A stretch of DNA of 64,000 bases from JACVRW01 sp038323835. Its GTDB lineage: Bacteria; Actinomycetota; Thermoleophilia; Solirubrobacterales; Thermoleophilaceae. The stretch is from positions 1-64,000 of the forward strand of contig JBBQHI010000001.1 of assembly GCA_038323835.1 (NCBI GenBank), written 5' to 3'. The notes beneath the pieces are model-generated. The model searched no databases and had not been told where the DNA came from. It saw only the letters and a program-made list of their open reading frames with translations. Positions 59,541 to 64,000 of this stretch are shown here, in pieces; positions within the stretch are counted from its first letter, which is position 1; each line of letters opens with the position of its first letter. The position numbers and the translations under genes are program-made.

Positions 59541-60654
59541 CCCGCGCTACCGCGTGGCCTCCCTCGACTGGATGGCCTGCGCCGTGGGAGGGGCGGGGGA
59601 GAGGGCGCCCCGGGCCGCGGCCGCACTGGGCGATCGGACGGCCGCGCTGGCCACCGCGGGCCACGTGCTCGACTACGACGACACCTACCTCCCCGGCATC
59701 GCCCACCTGAGTGCGCCCACCGCCCCGGCGGCGCTTTCGGTGGGGGCGGAGCTGGGCCACACCGCCGGTGAGGTGCTCGACGCGTACGCGGCCGGGTTCG
59801 AGGCGATGGGGTCGATCGCGCGCGCGAGTCACCCCGCGCTCTACGACCGCGGCATCCATCCCACCGCGGCGTGCGGAGGCGTGGGCGCGGCCACGGCCGC
59901 CGCCGCGCTGATGCGCCTCGACGCGGACACGACCCGGTCGACGGTGGCAATCGCCCTTCTCGGCGCCGCCGGCCTGCGGGCGGCGTTCGGCTCGGACGGC
60001 AAGGCGCTGCAGGTGGGGCTGGCGTCGGCGGCGGGAGTGCGCGCCGCGCGGCTGGCCCAGGCCGGGGCCCGGGTGCCGCTGGAGGCGGCCGCCCGCGGGT
60101 TCGCCGAGGCCACCGGCGGCGCTTACGCCGAGCCCGACCCCGCCGCGCTCGCGATCGAGGAGAACGGGATCAAGGCCTGGCCCTGCTGCCTCCAGACCCA
60201 CGGGTCGATCGAGGCGGCGGCGAGCCTCAACGGAGGACGGCCCGCGGTCGCGGTGGTGCACCCGCTGTCGCTTCAGGCGGCGCCGGTGGGGCCGGAGCCG
60301 AGCGATGGCCTGGAGGCGAAGTTCTCGATCCCCTACCTGATCGCGTACACGCTGGAGCACGGTGAGCCGACGCTGGCCAGCTTCGCCGCCGTAGACGCCG
60401 CCGCGGTCACGCGCGCGCGTGGAGTCGAGGTGCGGGCCGATCCCGGACTGCGCGAGTCGGAGGCCGTGCTGCTCGACTCCGAAGGGGCGGAGCTGGCCCG
60501 GGTGGAGGCGGCGCGGGGATCGCCCGGGCGGCCACTGGACGAGGCCGCGCTGGCGGCGAAGGTGAGGTCGTTGGCCGGCGACGCCCTGGACGGCGCGCTC
60601 GACGACCCGGGGCGCCCGGCCACCGAGCTGCTCGCGCTCGTGCGGGCGCCGTAG
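59533..60654 (+). CDS. MmgE/PrpD-family protein, N-terminally short
   Basis: 373 residues from the ATG at 59533. The segments DYDDTYLPGIAHLSAPTAPAAL, AAFGSDGKALQVGLASAAGV (in pieces) and KAWPCCLQTHGSIEAA match MmgE/PrpD (2-methylcitrate dehydratase and relatives). Full-length members are about 450 residues; here roughly 60-80 N-terminal residues are missing, with the first helix replaced by a short start. It may still be active on a related acid. It overlaps the NYN gene. Confidence 0.85.
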   Translation: MADPRYRVASLDWMACAVGGAGERAPRAAAALGDRTAALATAGHVLDYDDTYLPGIAHLSAPTAPAALSVGAELGHTAGEVLDAYAAGFEAMGSIARASHPALYDRGIHPTAACGGVGAATAAAALMRLDADTTRSTVAIALLGAAGLRAAFGSDGKALQVGLASAAGVRAARLAQAGARVPLEAAARGFAEATGGAYAEPDPAALAIEENGIKAWPCCLQTHGSIEAAASLNGGRPAVAVVHPLSLQAAPVGPEPSDGLEAKFSIPYLIAYTLEHGEPTLASFAAVDAAAVTRARGVEVRADPGLRESEAVLLDSEGAELARVEAARGSPGRPLDEAALAAKVRSLAGDALDGALDDPGRPATELLALVRAP

Positions 60655-60713
60655 CCGCCCCTGTCGAGAGTACGATCGCCTCGCCGTACCTGGCCCACGG
60701 CTAAACGAGGGGG

Positions 60714-61220
60714 ATGTCCATGGCGGAAGAGGTGCAGATCGCGGGCGGAAGCTCGTCCGCGAAGATTCGCAATCCGTGGGGTGTGCTCGGGCTGACGCTG
60801 ATCACGCTCGGGATCTACTTCTTCTTCTGGTGGTACTACATCAACCGGGAGATGCGCGACCTGGGTCGCACGCGCGGCGTGGACCTGGGGCAGAAGCCCG
60901 GGAACTCGGTGTGGGCGGTCACGGCCGGCGCGCTGATCGTGGTCCCGGCGATCATCTCGGAGTGGACCACCAGCGGGCGCATCCAGAAGTCGCAGGAGAC
61001 CGTGGGCGTCGAGCGGCCGGCGATCGGGCCGGTGATCTTCCTCCTGATCCTGCTCATCAGCCCGGTGGGACTCTGGTACGCGCAGAGTGAGCTGAACAAG
61101 GTTTGGCGGACCCTCCCGGGCGGAGGCGGGCAGCCGAGCATCCCGCCGCCCGTGACCCAGCCGGTGCCACCCACAGAGGCGCGCCCGGTGGAGGCGCGTC
61201 CGGAGATGCCCAGCCAATAG
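60714..61220 (+). CDS. DUF4234 membrane protein
   Basis: 168 residues. NPWGVLGLTLITLGIYFFFWWYYINREMRDLG (described in pieces) is the DUF4234 opening; two further helices follow (about 63-80 and 100-120). The C-terminal 40 residues are Pro-rich and cytoplasmic or periplasmic. Function unknown. An ATG at 60720 is an alternative start. Confidence 0.85.
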   Translation: MSMAEEVQIAGGSSSAKIRNPWGVLGLTLITLGIYFFFWWYYINREMRDLGRTRGVDLGQKPGNSVWAVTAGALIVVPAIISEWTTSGRIQKSQETVGVERPAIGPVIFLLILLISPVGLWYAQSELNKVWRTLPGGGGQPSIPPPVTQPVPPTEARPVEARPEMPSQ

Positions 61221-61268
61221 GAGGCATGGCTGCGGTGCTCGCCCGACCGATGGCATGGTCCGGTGCTC

Positions 61269-61287
61269 GCCCGATCAACGATCGGGC
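61269..61287. terminator. Bidirectional hairpin
   Basis: A perfect 8-base stem (GCCCGATC / GATCGGGC) with an AAC loop between the convergent DUF4234 and P450 genes. The flanking CGGGCTCCGCTCCT segment is repeated directly. No T-tract on either side. Confidence 0.5.
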
Positions 61288-61314
61288 TCCGCTCCTCCCC
61301 GGCGGGCTCCGCTC

Positions 61315-62640
61315 CTAGGCCAGTGCGGCTGCGGCGGGCTCCGGCTCGGCGGCCGCCACCCGCTCGGTCACCACCGCGCGTGCCCCGCGGGCGGGCACCA
61401 CGGTTACGTGCAGCACGCGCGGCCGCTCGGGCTTGGCCGAGGGCGGGCTCAGCCGCACGCGCTTCAGCACCTCGCGCAGCACCACCCGCATCTCTACCTG
61501 GGCGAACGACGCGCCGATGCAGCGCCGCACGCCGCCCCCAAACGGGATCCAGGCGTACGACTCCGGCTGCTCATCGATGAAGCGCTCGGGCCGGAACTCG
61601 TAGGGCTCGGGGAAGAGGTCGGGCCGCACGTGCACGGCGGCGATCGCCGGAAGCACCAGCGTGCCGGCGGGCAGGACGTGGCCGGCGATTTCGGTCTCCT
61701 GGGTGAGCTTGCGGGCCACGTCCACGATCACCGGCCGCACCCGCAGCGTCTCCTTCACCACGGCGTCCAGGTATTCGTCGTCGTCCAGCGACTCGGTCAG
61801 CCGCTTCATCACCCGCGGCGTGCGCATCAGCCGCTCGAAGGCCCAGGAAAGGCCGGTGGCGGTGGTCTCGTGCCCCGCGGTGAGCAGTGTGAGGAGCTCG
61901 TCGCGGAGCTCCGAGTCCGACATCGCGCGGCCGTCCTCGTGGCGGGCGGAGAGCAGGAGCGAGAGCACGTCGTCCCCGGGCTCGGAGGCGCGGCGGTCGG
62001 CGATCTCCGCGTAGATCAGCTCGTCCACGTCCGCGAGCGCGCGGCCGAAGCGGGCGGCGCCGGTGAGGTCGCCCGGAAGCCGATCGAGGAAGGGGAGCAG
62101 GGCGAACAGGTTGTTGGTCTCGCCCAGGCGCGGGATGCGCTCGCGGAACAGGTCCATCCGCTCGCCCTCGCGCACGCCGAACACCGCGCGCAGAATGACC
62201 TCGAGCGTGATCGCCTGCATGCGCGGCCGCAGCTCGATCTCCTCGCCCACGGACCAGGTGTCCACCTCGCGCGCCGTGGTCTCGGCCATCACCTCGGCGT
62301 AGCGGCGCACGGACTCGCCGTGGAAGGGCGGCAGCAGCAGCTTGCGCTGACTCAGGTGACGGCCCTCGTCGAGGGTCAGGAGCGAGTGCTCGCCGAGCGC
62401 GTCACCCAGGGCGAGCGCGTTCGCCTCGCCGGCGTGGAACACGGCGGGGTCGCCGGAGAAGACGCGCTTGATGTCCGCCGGGTCGGCCACGTACACCACC
62501 GGGCCGAAGATCGGGAAGCGCGAGCTGAAGACGTTGCCGTAGCGGCGCCGGCGACTCTGCATCCACGCGTAGGGCCGGGCCATGACCATCATTCCCTGGG
62601 CCATCCGGTGGATGCGGGGGCCGGGCGGAAGCGAGTCCAT
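61315..62640 (-). CDS. Cytochrome P450
   Basis: 441 residues from the ATG at 62640. The heme-binding loop is FGGGVRRCIGA, the I-helix AGHETT, and the K-helix ETLR. No membrane anchor, as expected for a bacterial class I P450. It should hydroxylate a hydrophobic substrate with a separate ferredoxin; none is adjacent. It starts 49 bases after the alpha/beta hydrolase gene. Confidence 0.93.
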   Translation of the reverse strand: MDSLPPGPRIHRMAQGMMVMARPYAWMQSRRRRYGNVFSSRFPIFGPVVYVADPADIKRVFSGDPAVFHAGEANALALGDALGEHSLLTLDEGRHLSQRKLLLPPFHGESVRRYAEVMAETTAREVDTWSVGEEIELRPRMQAITLEVILRAVFGVREGERMDLFRERIPRLGETNNLFALLPFLDRLPGDLTGAARFGRALADVDELIYAEIADRRASEPGDDVLSLLLSARHEDGRAMSDSELRDELLTLLTAGHETTATGLSWAFERLMRTPRVMKRLTESLDDDEYLDAVVKETLRVRPVIVDVARKLTQETEIAGHVLPAGTLVLPAIAAVHVRPDLFPEPYEFRPERFIDEQPESYAWIPFGGGVRRCIGASFAQVEMRVVLREVLKRVRLSPPSAKPERPRVLHVTVVPARGARAVVTERVAAAEPEPAAAALA

Positions 62641-62689
62641 CCAGAGGTTGTAGCGCGCTCGGGCCTTCAGGTCGAGGGGGGGGGCGCGC

Positions 62690-63892
62690 TCAGCCGAAGA
62701 AGCGGCGGATGGCGGCGTGGGTCTCGCGCGGCGCCTCGAGCTGGGGCACGTGGCCGCACTCGAGCTCCAGATGCGTGGCCGCGGGGAGCGCCTTCTCCAC
62801 ATGCTTCATGAAGGCGATCGGCACGAGCCTGTCCTGGCGCCCCCACACGAACAGAGAGCGCGGGGCCAGCTCCTCGAGCCGCGTCCAGAAGCCGTTCTCA
62901 CCATGGGGCTCGTCCAGGTAGATGTTGCGAGCGGCGGCGTAGAAGGCGGCGCGGCCGCGGGGGGAGAGGTAGGCGCGCAGGAACTCGTCCACACCGGCGT
63001 CGGCCCAGCTGCCCTGAGCGCCGACGATGCGGCGGACCACGCTCTCCACGATTGGCCGCGGCGCCACCTGGAGCAGGCCGAGCTCGGGCCGCATGGCCTT
63101 CACGAACAGGGACCAGCGCCGGTCCCGCAGCCAGGCCACGGCCGGGCTCAGCAGCGCCAGGCCATCCACCCGGGTCGGATCCATGAAGCCGGCTTCGATG
63201 GCCACGCGACCGCCCATGCTGTTCCCGATCAGGTGGGCGCGGTTCACGTCCAGGGCGTCCATCAGCTCGAACACGGAGCGGGCGAAGAAGCGGGCGTCGT
63301 AGGGGGCGGCGATCGGCTTGTCGGACTCGCCGAAGCCGGGAAGGTCCACGGCCACGACGCGGTAATGGTCGGCCAGGGCGGCCACGGTGGGGAGGAACGA
63401 GGCCTTGGTGGCGCCCAGCCCATGGGCGCAGATCACCGTGTCGCCGGAGCCCGCGGAGAGGATCGACAGCTTCCCGGCCTTGCGCGTGCGCACGGCCTCG
63501 AAGGTGAGGCGGGACTCGCCCGTCTGCCCGTTGGTGGCGGCGAGGAAGCCCACGCCCACGTGGAGGCTGCCGCGGATCCGGAGCCGGCCGCTGCGGAAGG
63601 CGCCCATTCCGCCGCGGACGTCGGATGCGATCCGGCGCCACGTGGCCGCGTCGGCCGTGAGGGTGGCGTCGGGCCGGGCGTCGGTGCGCACCGGGCCGAG
63701 CTTCAGGCTGCGCGAGGTGAGGGTGGCGTCCCACGAGCGCCCGGAGTCGGTCTCGAGCCGGACCCGGACCTGGTCACCGGGAAGGTCGATGGCGCTCGGG
63801 TCGTAGCGATCGGCCAGGGCGCCGATGCCCGCCGAGGGCGCCTCGCTAGCCGCTCGCGGAGCTGTGGCCGTTGCCCCCGTCACGGTCGCCAT
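62690..63892 (-). CDS. SCP2-like domain fused to alpha/beta hydrolase
   Basis: 400 residues. The first 120 residues carry an SCP2/sterol-carrier-like sheet (LTADAATWRRIASDVRGGMGAF, LRIRGSLHVGVGFLAATN). The alpha/beta hydrolase that follows has the oxyanion HGLGATK, the nucleophile GNSMGG, an acid in GRQDRLVPI, and the histidine of ECGHVPQLE. A lipid-binding domain joined to a hydrolase suggests an ester or lipid substrate. It probably shares a transcript with the P450. Confidence 0.88.
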   Translation of the reverse strand: MATVTGATATAPRAASEAPSAGIGALADRYDPSAIDLPGDQVRVRLETDSGRSWDATLTSRSLKLGPVRTDARPDATLTADAATWRRIASDVRGGMGAFRSGRLRIRGSLHVGVGFLAATNGQTGESRLTFEAVRTRKAGKLSILSAGSGDTVICAHGLGATKASFLPTVAALADHYRVVAVDLPGFGESDKPIAAPYDARFFARSVFELMDALDVNRAHLIGNSMGGRVAIEAGFMDPTRVDGLALLSPAVAWLRDRRWSLFVKAMRPELGLLQVAPRPIVESVVRRIVGAQGSWADAGVDEFLRAYLSPRGRAAFYAAARNIYLDEPHGENGFWTRLEELAPRSLFVWGRQDRLVPIAFMKHVEKALPAATHLELECGHVPQLEAPRETHAAIRRFFG

Positions 63893-63941
63893 CGAATTTC
63901 GAGACTACACCGCATACAAACGTTGCATACGCGCGTGCGCC

Positions 63942-64000
63942 TCATCCGGACCACTGCCGCTCCTCCTCCCGGAACACCTCCAGGCCGCGCTTGAGGTAGT
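63942..64000 (-). CDS. Partial CDS at window edge, C-terminus only
   Basis: The last 18 codons (YLKRGLEVFREEERQWSG, then TGA) of a gene that continues beyond the window on the minus strand. Too short to identify. Confidence 0.45.
   Translation of the reverse strand, partial: YLKRGLEVFREEERQWSG

Noticed and set aside
63905..63935. GCATAC direct repeats near the start of the SCP2-hydrolase gene
   Set aside because: Two short copies 13 bases apart (start to start) are within chance expectation and are not inverted as a typical TetR operator would be.
61255..63994. Long plus-strand frames opposite the P450 and hydrolase genes
   Set aside because: Composition (His/Arg/Gly-rich) and lack of motifs mark them as antisense shadows of genes with catalytic signatures.

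Overview
This is a 64 kb window of high-GC DNA with dense genes, frequent GTG/TTG starts and many 4-base ATGA or GTGA overlaps. The gene content (LuxR-family AAA regulators, F420-type DUF385 proteins, WS/DGAT acyltransferase, DUF3024, DUF4234, and a collagen-like protein whose N-terminus resembles secreted proteins of soil actinobacteria) suggests an actinomycete-like bacterium, most likely Thermoleophilia (Solirubrobacterales type). That placement is inferred from memory of these families. I see no rRNA, tRNA or CRISPR array.

Layout. (1) 1-11.0 kb, metabolism and envelope: a DUF4397-LysM cell-wall protein, a coiled-coil protein, a zinc alcohol dehydrogenase, a large FAD oxidoreductase fused to an acetoacetate-decarboxylase-like domain, and a berberine-bridge-type FAD oxidase. 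(2) 11.4-17.7 kb: a secreted collagen-like Gly-X-Y protein with a strong terminator, a lipoprotein, a very large LuxR-family ATPase regulator, and DUF4242 and DUF3024 proteins. (3) 17.7-40.2 kb, accessory and defence-like: an SRA-like/HNH nuclease, a frameshifted nucleotidyltransferase with its small partner, and an HD hydrolase. These are followed by a plus-strand series at 20.4-32.8 kb: RecB/Cas4-like nuclease-helicase, small coupled ORF, PLD-nuclease/SF2 helicase, small protein, DndD-like SMC ATPase, DndE-like small protein, sigma-70 factor, m4C-type DNA methyltransferase and GHKL ATPase. A NERD-nuclease/helicase, two paralogous ImmA/IrrE metallopeptidases, an HD protein and an ECF-type sigma factor cassette come after it. 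(4) 40.3-49.7 kb: ARPP-1-like and TPR proteins, Rieske protein, diguanylate cyclase, wax ester synthase-type acyltransferase, a phosphotransferase/GNAT pair and an amidohydrolase. (5) 49.7-54.4 kb: a complete branched-chain amino-acid-type ABC transporter (livKHMGF). (6) 54.5-64 kb: methyltransferase, thiolase, metallophosphoesterase, EamA transporter, an overlapping SDR/NYN/PrpD operon, DUF4234 protein, P450 and an alpha/beta hydrolase.

Two points stand out. The 23.9-32.8 kb gene series combines a DndD/DndE-like core, a PLD helicase, a DNA methyltransferase, a GHKL ATPase and its own sigma-70 factor, with no sulfur-modification genes. I know of no described system with this set. Separately, the ECF sigma cassette at 38.1-40.2 kb appears to read a shared promoter, YGTCAGG-N15/16-CGAC-N10-start codon. 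I find it upstream of the sigma gene itself, the divergent ARPP-1 gene and a zinc-ribbon gene, which suggests a small local regulon with leaderless or near-leaderless mRNAs.
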